From NCBI GenBank assembly GCA_964357255.1, contig CAYHKQ010000028.1, forward strand, positions 1 through 27,204: a DNA stretch of 27,204 nucleotides, given 5' to 3'. A program made the translations under genes and the position numbers. This document shows, piece by piece, positions 15,361 through 22,397 of the stretch (positions are counted from its first letter, which is position 1; each line of letters starts with the position of its first letter). The notes under the pieces are model-generated. The model was not told the DNA's origin, ran no database searches, and saw only the letters and a list, made by a program, of their open reading frames with translations. The stretch is from JBBTIS01 sp038059855 (GTDB lineage Bacteria; Elusimicrobiota; Elusimicrobia; JACQPE01).

Positions 15361-16797
15361 TTATTTAGAGCTGTCGTTTTGGCGCTGTTCAAGGATTTGG
15401 CGAACGACCCGATCCGCGGACAAAAAGGCCCCGTCCGAGTGGGACGTTTCGGTGTAATCCCCGGCCAGATAAACACGGTTTTCCGGCCTGCGGATTTCGT
15501 CAGAGAGTTCATCAAAACTAGAGCGGCCCGGCGGCCAAGCGGGTATGGCCCTTGGGTGAAATGGATAAAAATGAATTTCCTGGATTTCCTTGGAAAAACC
15601 CGGCCAAAGGCGCTCGAATCCGGCTTTGACGTTTTGGCGAACCTCATCGGCCGGCATGAGGTTATACCCTTCGGCTGTGTTGCCGAAGATGAGTAAAGAT
15701 ACGATGAAAGTGTCGCTACCTTGCCCGGTGTCGCCCTGATAAACCACTCCCAGATCGTTATCAGTCAAAATAGGAAGCGAGGAGTGGCCGGCGGACGTCC
15801 AATAGCGCTCTGTGTTTTTGGGGACTAAGGCGTGAACCTTGAAATAGGACCCGTAGCTCATGGAATCAACGGCTTTTTGTTTTTCGGCGGAGAGCGGGGG
15901 CTCGAACTGGACCTGGAATATGCGAAAGAGAGGAATCGTGGAGACCACGTGCGAGGCCCTGATGATTTCGATATTGCCGGTTTGAGAATCGAGAAAATAG
16001 ACCTTGACGCCCGCGCCTTCGCTCACCACGCGCGTCACGCGCTTGTTTAGGGAGATGTTTTCGCGGCCCGCGGCGTCGGCCAGAGCCTCGACAAAAAGCT
16101 GGTTGCCGCCGATGACGCGATAATTGAGGCGGCCATCGTGGATGAAGAGCCTGTATTCCAGGATGCCGTCTAAAGCATTCGTTTTGTCCCATGAAGCGCC
16201 AATTTCGCATTCAACGCTGACGCGAATCCAGTCGGAGGTTTTTTTCGGCATCTTAAACCCAAGGACATAATCGGCAAAGGATTGATCTTTGAGTTTGAGC
16301 GTTTCAGGGCCGGCTTTGTGCCCCAGGAGTTCATTGAGGAGGGGTGAGACTTTTTTTTCAAAGTCCATGAGCGCCTTGAATTCATCCTTGGAGAGGATGC
16401 TCTTCTTAAATTCAAGAGTTGATTCGTCTCCCAATGGATTGAGCCGCTTCTCAAGAATGATGCTTGAGGCGGCGATGCCTTCTTCCAGGGGCAACCCAAG
16501 GTCCTTGAGAATGGCGAGCCCGGGATTACCTTGCCAGTATTCTTCCATGCCGGAATCCGCGACCAGATCAGGCTTGCCTTCTCTTTTGTAGCGCACAGAA
16601 CTCGTTCTGCCGCCGATGCGGGGCGCGAGCTCGAGGACATGAAATTTAATCCCCGCTTTCTTGAGCCCAAAAGCCGTAGCCAGCCCGCTCAAACCTGCGC
16701 CAACGATGACGACGTCCGCTTGTTCGGGAATTTGGGCATGCGCGAGCCGGAGGGTCAGCATTGCGATTAGGAGGGTCGTAAAAAAATGAAATTTCAT
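15361..16797 (-). CDS. Exported FAD-dependent amine oxidase-like protein
   Basis: 478 residues, ATG at 16797. A signal peptide (1-21, ending RLAHA) precedes the FAD-binding Rossmann motif VVIVGAGLSGLATA (29-42), Glu56 and the RIGGR motif (60-64). The C-terminal VYLAGDYTETSHSDGAFLSADR closes the flavin site, as in monoamine oxidases and related desaturases. Length suits the family. An exported flavoprotein needs folding with FAD before Tat export or flavin supply outside; the signal has no twin arginine, so a lipid-anchored or signal-anchored form is possible. Substrate unknown (amine, polyamine, carotenoid or protoporphyrinogen are all used in the family). It is first in a unit with the EamA transporter and has a good promoter at 16833-16861. 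Confidence 0.88.
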   Translation of the reverse strand: MKFHFFTTLLIAMLTLRLAHAQIPEQADVVIVGAGLSGLATAFGLKKAGIKFHVLELAPRIGGRTSSVRYKREGKPDLVADSGMEEYWQGNPGLAILKDLGLPLEEGIAASSIILEKRLNPLGDESTLEFKKSILSKDEFKALMDFEKKVSPLLNELLGHKAGPETLKLKDQSFADYVLGFKMPKKTSDWIRVSVECEIGASWDKTNALDGILEYRLFIHDGRLNYRVIGGNQLFVEALADAAGRENISLNKRVTRVVSEGAGVKVYFLDSQTGNIEIIRASHVVSTIPLFRIFQVQFEPPLSAEKQKAVDSMSYGSYFKVHALVPKNTERYWTSAGHSSLPILTDNDLGVVYQGDTGQGSDTFIVSLLIFGNTAEGYNLMPADEVRQNVKAGFERLWPGFSKEIQEIHFYPFHPRAIPAWPPGRSSFDELSDEIRRPENRVYLAGDYTETSHSDGAFLSADRVVRQILEQRQNDSSK

Positions 16798-16832
16798 GGG
16801 TAATACCGCCTTAATGTTGGATAATAAACCAG

Positions 16833-16861
16833 TTTATATTTTTAGGAATTTTACAAGTTAA
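16833..16861 (-). promoter_or_regulatory. Promoter of the amine oxidase-EamA unit
   Basis: Minus strand TTAACT (16856-16861), a 17-bp spacer and TATAAA (16833-16838), about 35 bp before the amine oxidase ATG. The surrounding 108-bp divergent gap is AT-rich compared with its neighbours. No matching plus-strand promoter for the saccharopine-dehydrogenase-like gene was obvious. Confidence 0.5.
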
Positions 16862-16908
16862 TAAGGAGCGATGGTGTCAGAACCCGAGGAAGGGGTAGCT
16901 GTTTCGTG

Positions 16909-18090
16909 ATGGGCCGGACCTTTGTTGTTGTGGGCGGCGCGGGCGCCATGGGGCGTATTACCGTGCGCGACCTGGTCGAATTCGCTCCTCCTTCGGACCG
17001 CATTATTGTCGCTGATTATGACTATGCCAAGGCCAGGGCGTTGGCCAAGTCCTTAAGTAGGCGGCGCGTTGAAGCGATGTTTGCGGACGTAACCCGTCCG
17101 GGTCTTTGCGCGCGATCATTCAAAGGGGCGTTTGTCCTCATCAACAACGTTCAATATCAGCATAACTTGAACGTCATGGAGATTGCCCTTCTCACGGGCG
17201 CGCATTACGTTGATTTGGGCGGACTCTTTCACATGACGCGCAGGCAATTAAGGCTTCACGGACGTTTCAAGAGCGCCGGACGATTGGCGATCCTGGGCAT
17301 GGGAGCGGCGCCCGGCATTACCAATCTTTTGGCGTGGAAGGCAAGCGAATCGCTCGATAGGGTCAGCCGCGTTGATATCATTGTGTCCGCCGTTGACGCG
17401 ACCCGTTATGACAGGACGCAGGCTTTGCCGGTATCGTATTCCCTCAAAACTATCTTGGAGGAATTTTCAAAGCCGCCCGCTGTTTTTCGCCGGGGCCGTT
17501 TTGAATTTTTGGAACCCATGACGGTGGACGGTCCCTATCGGTTTCCCGCGCCCGTGGGCACGCAGACGCCGATGCACACGCTTCATTCGGAAATGGCGAC
17601 GCTTCCCCTTACGCTTAAATCCAAAGGCATCCGCGAGGCGTCGTTTCGCATCGCGTTTGACTCTCAATTCGTCGAGCGGGTGCGATTCCTCAGAGACCTT
17701 GGATTCGCTTCGGAAGTCCCCGTGCGCATTAAAGACGTCGCAGTCGCCCCCATTGATGTCGCCAATTGCCTGGCGATGAGCCAGGCGGTCCCTAAGGCCG
17801 TCGGTCCCTTAAAGCAACATGAGATTCTTCGCGCCGTGGTCCGGGGATCGCGCGGGGGGCGCGGGCTCAGGGTCGTTGCGGATTGCCACACGAAAGGAAT
17901 GCCTCGGTGGGGCATCGGGACTGATGTCGACACGGGATGCCCGCCCTCCATCGCGGCCTTAATGCTTGCTTCCGGAGAGATACGCCGGTCGGGAGTTCTG
18001 CCTCCGGAAACCGCGGTTGACGCGGATTTATTCTTTAAACACCTGCGAAAGCGCGCGATGCGCGTTTCGGTCAAGACTGAAATCGAGTAG
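16909..18090 (+). CDS. Saccharopine dehydrogenase-like oxidoreductase
   Basis: 393 residues from the ATG at 16909; the adjacent GTG at 16906 is the alternative, and AAGGGG lies upstream. The N-terminal Rossmann fold has VVVGGAGAMGR with the GxGxxG dinucleotide motif at residues 10-15. ADYDYAKA follows at the end of the second strand, and LINNVQYQHNLNVMEIALLTGAHYVDLGG is characteristic of the saccharopine dehydrogenase/carboxynorspermidine dehydrogenase superfamily. These enzymes reduce or oxidise amino-acid-derived imines with NAD(P). The exact reaction is unclear: lysine, carboxyspermidine or unknown substrates are possible. It is divergent from the flavin amine oxidase, which may hint at amine or amino-acid chemistry, but that is inference. 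Confidence 0.85.
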   Translation: MGRTFVVVGGAGAMGRITVRDLVEFAPPSDRIIVADYDYAKARALAKSLSRRRVEAMFADVTRPGLCARSFKGAFVLINNVQYQHNLNVMEIALLTGAHYVDLGGLFHMTRRQLRLHGRFKSAGRLAILGMGAAPGITNLLAWKASESLDRVSRVDIIVSAVDATRYDRTQALPVSYSLKTILEEFSKPPAVFRRGRFEFLEPMTVDGPYRFPAPVGTQTPMHTLHSEMATLPLTLKSKGIREASFRIAFDSQFVERVRFLRDLGFASEVPVRIKDVAVAPIDVANCLAMSQAVPKAVGPLKQHEILRAVVRGSRGGRGLRVVADCHTKGMPRWGIGTDVDTGCPPSIAALMLASGEIRRSGVLPPETAVDADLFFKHLRKRAMRVSVKTEIE

Positions 18091-18106
18091 CTCTACTGTG
18101 GCTTTT

Positions 18107-18439
18107 TTAAAAAGTTGACGGGTTGATCAATTGTTGATAGAGGTAAGGCCACCATGGCTTAGAGCGAGAGGCGCCAAGTTTGAGCAGGCTCAAATAAGAT
18201 TCCCCAAGAAGCTCGCGCCATCGGGTCAGCCGCCGGCATTGACCGCGCCATTTGGGGTCATCGAGGGTCAGATCAATCAACTCAAAGGCGCGCTCGCAAC
18301 AAAGCTCCACCGCTTTTTGATCCTGCCAGCCGGCTAGCTCGCTAGCTCGCTCAAGCTCCGAGCCGACCATCAGGAGCTGTCGTTCGCCGGTGAAGCGGGA
18401 CCATCTCTCGATCGTTAGATTTTTATGCCATTTTTTCAT
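18107..18439 (-). CDS. Small helical partner protein of DUF5674
   Basis: 110 residues from the ATG at 18437-18439, which overlaps the 3' end of the DUF5674 gene by 17 bp. The protein starts MKKWHKNLTIERWSRFTGER and is predicted mostly helical, with ALELIDLTLDDP-like content (FELIDLTLDDPKWRG, about 53-67) and an Arg/Trp-rich C-terminal half. I know no named domain. From memory, similar short proteins opening W-H-K-N-L-T accompany DUF5674 genes in other genomes; this is unverified recall. The last ten residues (QQLINPSTF region) are encoded by copy B of the 42-bp repeat, so the natural C-terminus may have been replaced. Confidence 0.7.
   Translation of the reverse strand: MKKWHKNLTIERWSRFTGERQLLMVGSELERASELAGWQDQKAVELCCERAFELIDLTLDDPKWRGQCRRLTRWRELLGESYLSLLKLGASRSKPWWPYLYQQLINPSTF
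18112..18153 (+). repeat. 42-bp dispersed repeat, copy B
   Basis: Matches 14438-14479 at 37 of 42 positions. It lies 21 bp after the saccharopine-dehydrogenase-like gene and runs, antisense, through the last codons of the convergent small partner protein of DUF5674. Confidence 0.6.
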
Positions 18440-18839
18440 GAGTAGCCAAAAGGAGTTTTTCGACAATGGATTGGACTTTGCGCCGGATATCTGGATTTTG
18501 AATTAACATCCCGGCATTGTCCGCGCCGGGACGGATGTTGATGAGAGCGGTGTATTGCAGGCGACGAAAGGGTTCCTTCCAGGGAAAAAAATTGGCCCCC
18601 CAAAGATTGTCCTGTTTTGAGCCGTCTTCCAGTAGCAACGCTTCCGCGTCAGCGTGCAATTCACCGCCTGCCGCTAGAATTTCTCGGTCCACGTCCGCAA
18701 CAATTTTGATCATATCGGCAAAAACGCTCTCCGCCAATTCCTTAATTTTTTGGGGATCTACTTTTTCGCGTAAAATTTTGATTGATTCCATGCCGCCATC
18801 ATAGCTTACTTGGCCAGGGGCTTGGTTGCTTTTTTCCAT
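18423..18839 (-). CDS. DUF5674 family protein
   Basis: 138 residues, ATG at 18837-18839 with AAGGA 5 bp upstream; an internal ATG at residue 17 lacks such a site. Residues about 20-130 match the DUF5674 pattern as I remember it: a helix with KELAESVFADMIKIVADVD, then GGELHADAEALLLEDG (58-73), SKQDNLWGANFFP and LINIRP (99-104), closing with IQNPDIRRKV. The invariant-looking His62, Asp64, Glu66 and Trp80 could form a site, but no activity is known. It heads a two-gene unit with the small helical protein. An inverted repeat covers its putative -10 region. Confidence 0.85.
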   Translation of the reverse strand: MEKSNQAPGQVSYDGGMESIKILREKVDPQKIKELAESVFADMIKIVADVDREILAAGGELHADAEALLLEDGSKQDNLWGANFFPWKEPFRRLQYTALINIRPGADNAGMLIQNPDIRRKVQSIVEKLLLATHEKMA

Positions 18840-18853
18840 TGCTATCCTTGGAC

Positions 18854-18883
18854 TAAAGTCCCTAATTCGACAGGGACTTTATA
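18854..18883 (-). promoter_or_regulatory. Inverted repeat over the DUF5674 promoter
   Basis: TAAAGTCCCT and AGGGACTTTA (18854-18863 and 18872-18881) form a perfect dyad with 10-bp arms and an 8-bp spacer. On the minus strand a TATAAA -10-like box (18878-18883) overlaps its first arm, about 40 bp before the DUF5674 ATG. The position, covering -10 and start point, is what an autoregulatory operator would have. A leader hairpin is the alternative. No good -35 box was found. Confidence 0.45.
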
Positions 18884-18988
18884 CCCATGAAAGTTAGCCC
18901 CAAAGGCCCACGACAAATTTTCCGCCATGCCTTAGAATAGTCCTTGCGTAGCGTTAATACTCAGTATATCCGAAGATTCCAAAAAATC

Positions 18989-19057
18989 ATGAGATACGCA
19001 GCGGTGGGCCTGATCGCCTCAGGCGCGGCCTATCTGGCGCAGAGGGTGTTGAGTTGA
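18989..19057 (+). CDS. Possible 22-residue leader peptide
   Basis: A short frame encodes MRYAAVGLIASGAAYLAQRV plus two residues, a single hydrophobic stretch. Its TGA overlaps the TTG start of the next gene as TTGA, the geometry of translational coupling. There is no clear Shine-Dalgarno, so it may be chance. The rest of the 18840-19053 gap holds the inverted repeat at 18854-18881 and nothing else I can assign. Confidence 0.25.
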   Translation: MRYAAVGLIASGAAYLAQRVLS

Positions 19058-20184
19058 TCATCAGAATTTTCATTTTTACGATAAAAAAAATTATTAGAAG
19101 AGCGATTGGGCTTGGGTTGTCCGTTGTGTTGATGGCCGGTCCTTTCTGTCCGATAAGAGCTGAAGACCCCGCGGTGGTTACGGCTCGAAAGATTTGGGAT
19201 GCTCAACATCCGGGGCCGAGTCTGTCTTTGCCGCGTTTGCGCTTGCCGATTTTGCGGCCCTTGCCGGATTTTAAACCTTTATCGCCCTTGCCGTTGGTTT
19301 CGGTTCGGCCTAATCCTGGGAATTTTGTTTTTAAGTCTTTGGCGCGGCCGCGCGCGCCGGCCGTGGCTTCCGTCGTGACTATCGGCGCGGTAGGCGTTGT
19401 GGGCTTGGCGCGTTTGGCCAGGGGAACACGATGGGCCAAGACGGCTCCGGCGGCCGCCTTGGGCCTGGCCGCTGTAAGCTTATTGGCGGCGTGCGGCCCG
19501 GTGGATTCCAACGAGCCGTGCGTTTCCTTCAATTTGACCAATCAAACCAGGCATGAGAATTTAGTGGTTTGGGCGGATGGGCAAAACATGGGCATGGCGG
19601 AGCCGGGCCAGAACAAAGAGATTAAAATTACGGAGGGGCCCAGCCGCATCGAGGTGCGCGAGAGTTTAAGCGGGGACGCATTGCGCTCGGAGGACGTGGA
19701 CGCGGTTTGTGGTCAAAATTTAGCTTGGGCCGTGGAGGATCCTTTAGAAGCGGAGATGGATATTTTTAACAAGACCGGCGGGTATGTGGAGGTTTTGGTT
19801 AACGGCGCTTCGTTTGGGCTTTTGCCGCCGGGGAATTTCGGACTGCCTGTGCGCGAGGGTAGCCGCCGCTTGGTGATTAAAGATTACGAAGACGGCGAAA
19901 TTTTTTACGATGCAACGGAGAATTTCCGGCGCGGCTCCGTGTCTAAATACACGGCGACGGATCCGCCCTGCTCCGATTTGGAGGTTTATAACGGAACGCT
20001 TGAAGACGTTTCCGTGCTGATTAGCGGGCGTTCTTACGGCTCACTGGCCCCCGGGGCCGTGGTCGGTTACCCGATTAACGATGACTATCATTTAATTCAG
20101 GTTATCGGCGCCGGGGGAAAAGTCTATTTTGATTTTCGGCAGTATTATGGTTGCGGTCAAATCTACTACCTTGACGTTTATTAG
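19054..20184 (+). CDS. Exported protein with three cysteine-framed repeats
   Basis: 376 residues from a TTG at 19054; no ATG fits before the signal sequence. A signal peptide spans 1-36 (core AIGLGLSVVLMAGPF). Next comes a proline-rich linker (about 53-100, with LPRLRLPILRPLPDFKPL), then a hydrophobic stretch ending in a lipobox-like LLAAC with Cys147. Residues 156-376 are three repeats of about 70 residues: each has a [F/V/I]xNxT strand, then a V-x-V-x-G turn, then G-x-L/A-x-P-G. Repeat 1 is bounded by Cys156 and Cys219 (CGQNLAWAV), repeat 3 by Cys306 and Cys367 (CGQIYYLDV); repeat 2 (about 234-303) lacks both. The fold is probably beta-sandwich-like and extracellular. I recognise no named family. 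Confidence 0.8.
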   Translation: MIIRIFIFTIKKIIRRAIGLGLSVVLMAGPFCPIRAEDPAVVTARKIWDAQHPGPSLSLPRLRLPILRPLPDFKPLSPLPLVSVRPNPGNFVFKSLARPRAPAVASVVTIGAVGVVGLARLARGTRWAKTAPAAALGLAAVSLLAACGPVDSNEPCVSFNLTNQTRHENLVVWADGQNMGMAEPGQNKEIKITEGPSRIEVRESLSGDALRSEDVDAVCGQNLAWAVEDPLEAEMDIFNKTGGYVEVLVNGASFGLLPPGNFGLPVREGSRRLVIKDYEDGEIFYDATENFRRGSVSKYTATDPPCSDLEVYNGTLEDVSVLISGRSYGSLAPGAVVGYPINDDYHLIQVIGAGGKVYFDFRQYYGCGQIYYLDVY

Positions 20185-20229
20185 AATAGTTTTGCTTTTG
20201 AGAAGTCCTTAGCGCGGGTGGACTTTAAT

Positions 20230-20305
20230 GGGGCCGTAGCTCAGTTGGGAGAGCGCCTGCATGGCATGCAGGAGGTCAGGGGTTCGACCCCCCTCGGCTC
20301 CACCA
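20230..20305 (+). tRNA. tRNA-Ala (GGC anticodon)
   Basis: 76 nt with encoded CCA end. Acceptor stem GGGGCCG/CGGCTCC (one G-U), D-arm GCTC/GAGC, anticodon stem CCTGC/GCAGG around loop ATGGCAT (anticodon GGC, reading GCC/GCU alanine codons), T-arm AGGGG-TTCGACC-CCCCT. The discriminator is A. The acceptor G3-U70 pair, the alanine identity element, is present. A T-run (20313-20320) follows and may help termination. Upstream, AAGTCC/GGACTT (about 20205-20227) could form a hairpin ending the preceding gene. Confidence 0.98.
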
Positions 20306-20319
20306 GATTTTGGTTTTTT

Positions 20320-21204
20320 TTATGCTTTCAGTTTTTTCGGCGCCAGAATTTTTAGGGCTTTGGGCAGAAGGCTGATGTTGAGTTCTGTCGCGTCGCAAAA
20401 GGGTTCGCCGTCCACGTGATAGGGCATGGGGTGGGGTAGCCGCAATATCAGGGAGGTCGCGGTCAGAGTCGCGACTTCCGGATGTTGGTCTAGGGTGCCG
20501 TTAAAGAGTCTTGGCACGCAGGCCAGGAATTTCCAAAAAGGAAGCCGCGGGATCACCGTGATATGAAAAATGCCGTCGTCCAGCCTGGCTTTTGGCGCGA
20601 TCTGCGCGCCATCGCCGTACTGTTTGCCGTTGGCGATGGCAATCAATAGAGGGTTCAACCGGCGTTCGCGCCCGTCAATTTCCATAAGGACCGCAGGCGA
20701 CTTGTAATAAAAAAGTTCCCGCAGGGTTAAGTAGTAATACGGAAGCTTGCCCCGCATGTGATGCCGGTCAAACGCGATTCCCACCTGAGCGTCTAAGCCC
20801 AGGCCGGCCATATTAATGAAATGGCGCTCATTAAGCCGGCCCGCGTCAATTTCCAGGATTTTGGATTCCAATAGCATGCGACAAGCGGTCTCGGGCTCCA
20901 GGGGAATGCCGAGTTCCGACGCCAGCCCGTTGCCGGAGCCCTTGGGGATAATGCCCATGATCGCGCCGCTACCGATTAGGGCTGAGCCGACTTCGTTGAC
21001 CGTGCCATCGCCGCCGACCGCCACCACCGCGAATCCTTCACCTGCGGCCCGCCGCGCTAGGTCCTTGGCATGGCCGCGCGCCTGGGTCGTTAAAATTTGA
21101 AAAGAAATGCTCTTGCGTCCAAGGATATCGCGAATCGTTTGCTCATGCCTGACGGCGGAGCCGGACCGGCCAGAGATGGGATTGATAATAAAACAGTATT
21201 TCAT
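20320..21204 (-). CDS. Diacylglycerol kinase-family lipid kinase (YegS/DagK-like)
   Basis: 294 residues, ATG at 21204. It starts MKYCFIINPISGRSG with the INP-x-SG nucleotide-binding loop. The signature GGDGTVNEV is at 64-72 and PKGSGNGLASELG at 87-99, where many homologues have GTGN rather than GSGN. A C-terminal beta domain (about 145-290) carries DGIFHITV and HVDGEPF. The family phosphorylates diacylglycerol, undecaprenol-type or sphingoid lipids at the membrane surface with ATP. The substrate cannot be told. It follows the unknown exported gene by 39 bp on the same strand, with a hairpin between them. Confidence 0.92.
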   Translation of the reverse strand: MKYCFIINPISGRSGSAVRHEQTIRDILGRKSISFQILTTQARGHAKDLARRAAGEGFAVVAVGGDGTVNEVGSALIGSGAIMGIIPKGSGNGLASELGIPLEPETACRMLLESKILEIDAGRLNERHFINMAGLGLDAQVGIAFDRHHMRGKLPYYYLTLRELFYYKSPAVLMEIDGRERRLNPLLIAIANGKQYGDGAQIAPKARLDDGIFHITVIPRLPFWKFLACVPRLFNGTLDQHPEVATLTATSLILRLPHPMPYHVDGEPFCDATELNISLLPKALKILAPKKLKA

Positions 21205-21212
21205 TTAACTGG

Positions 21213-21233
21213 CGGCTCTATCTGATTGAGCCG
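21213..21233 (-). terminator. Intergenic hairpin between two minus-strand genes
   Basis: CGGCTC-9 nt-GAGCCG forms a 6-bp stem in the 39-bp gap. It has no T-run, so it is more likely an attenuating or mRNA-stabilising hairpin than a full terminator. Confidence 0.3.
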
Positions 21234-21243
21234 TTACGGTCCC

Positions 21244-22233
21244 TTAGTCGTCGAGGGAATGGTCAACCTCTTCATCCTTTTCGTCGGGATGAAGGTCCTT
21301 GTGGGTGATCTTGCGGGGTTTGGCCTCGCCGCGTTTGTACATTGTTTCGGCTGGGGCCATCTGAGGCTCGGTGGTTTCGGTATACTGCCGGGCCTGCTCT
21401 AAGGCGTCCCTGGTTTTGCGTAGCGACTCTTCCACTTGAACGGCTTTAATCTCTTTGGCCCAGTTGAGGCCCGACAATTGACTTTTTGCCCGGCCCAGGC
21501 ATTCGTAGTGGGATTCATGGCCCCAGAAAATGCTTTGGCGAAGGCGGGTTTCCTGTTTTTGTCCGACCTTGGCCAGGAGGCCCACGAGCGTCGTATACAG
21601 GCCGGACGACTCGTTGATGAGAATTTTGCCTACCGAAGAAACAAAATTTTGACTTTCGGTAATTCCGGTTTCAGCGGCCCTGGGCAGGGGAAAGGACAGG
21701 GGAAGCGCCATATCTCCGCTGACGTTGAGCTCGGAAATGTCGGAGTTGAACTGGCCGCGGATTTTATTGGCCTTGGCCGCGCAGCGGCGTCGGATAACGT
21801 CCGCGGCGACTTGAAAGCTTCTTGCGTCCTCGATGCGGGCAATGAGCGCCGAGGAAGGATGGTAGATGTCGTGGGCGCTGTCGGCTGTTTTAGGGACGGT
21901 CTCGCACCACGAGGAAGACGGCGGGTCCGCTTTGAGATTGAATTTTTCTGAAACGGTTTTGAGCTCGACGTCCCGTTGTTCGGCCAGTTCTTTTAATTGC
22001 CCTTCGTACTGGGCGCGGATTTTAGAAACATATTCTTTGACCTTTTGACGGCTACTTTGTCTGATTTGGTCGGCCTCCGAGGCCGTGGGCGTATAAACGG
22101 CTTCATCGCTCGCTGGCGCCCTCACCTCGACCCCCGGATTTTTTTTGGCCGCGGCCTCGATCGATGAATTCCCTGCGGCAAAAATAACGGCCATTGCCGC
22201 CATCGTCGCTATTGCTGAGCTAGTTTTCTTCAT
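21244..22233 (-). CDS. Unknown exported protein with coiled-coil segment
   Basis: 329 residues, ATG at 22233. A signal peptide covers about 1-28 (AIATMAAMAVIFAAG, then SSIEA). Residues about 52-98 are a charged helix, likely coiled coil (RQKVKEYVSKIRAQYEGQLK). Three cysteines (110, 151, 245) could form a disulfide. A second helical region spans 255-285, and the C-terminus is acidic (HPDEKDEEVDHSLDD). No family recognised. A periplasmic structural or chaperone-like role would fit the composition but is only a guess. It is upstream of the lipid kinase gene on the same strand. Confidence 0.75.
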   Translation of the reverse strand: MKKTSSAIATMAAMAVIFAAGNSSIEAAAKKNPGVEVRAPASDEAVYTPTASEADQIRQSSRQKVKEYVSKIRAQYEGQLKELAEQRDVELKTVSEKFNLKADPPSSSWCETVPKTADSAHDIYHPSSALIARIEDARSFQVAADVIRRRCAAKANKIRGQFNSDISELNVSGDMALPLSFPLPRAAETGITESQNFVSSVGKILINESSGLYTTLVGLLAKVGQKQETRLRQSIFWGHESHYECLGRAKSQLSGLNWAKEIKAVQVEESLRKTRDALEQARQYTETTEPQMAPAETMYKRGEAKPRKITHKDLHPDEKDEEVDHSLDD

Positions 22234-22376
22234 TCCCGCTTTAATCTACAAAGGAAAAAACGCAACTTCAAGGGGCCGTTTTGCGCCGGGTGACGCGCAA
22301 GGGCAAGATGTAAAATCTTAGCGATGACAGGGGCAAGGAAGAGATTTTTTTTATCACTTACCCGCTCGAGAGCCCG

Positions 22377-22390
22377 AGCGCTTAAGCGCT
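22377..22390. repeat. Perfect 14-bp palindrome before rsmD
   Basis: AGCGCTTAAGCGCT followed by ATTTTTG, ending 7 bp before the rsmD ATG. As RNA it would need a 4-base loop, leaving a 5-bp stem. It could be an operator or a weak hairpin at the ribosome-binding region. The rest of the 164-bp divergent gap shows no clear promoter. Confidence 0.3.
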
Positions 22391-22397
22391 ATTTTTG

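Noticed and set aside
18331..18356. Tandem CTAGCTCG octamers
   Set aside because: Only two full units, inside the coding sequence of the small helical protein; too short to call a repeat locus.
21436..21951. 171-codon plus-strand frame
   Set aside because: Antisense to the unknown exported protein, which has a signal peptide and operon context; the antisense product shows no features.
22243..22271. TTGAAG-17-TAGATT promoter-like pair for the unknown exported protein
   Set aside because: Both boxes match only 4 of 6 and the transcript would start about 3 nt before the ATG, leaving no room for a ribosome site.
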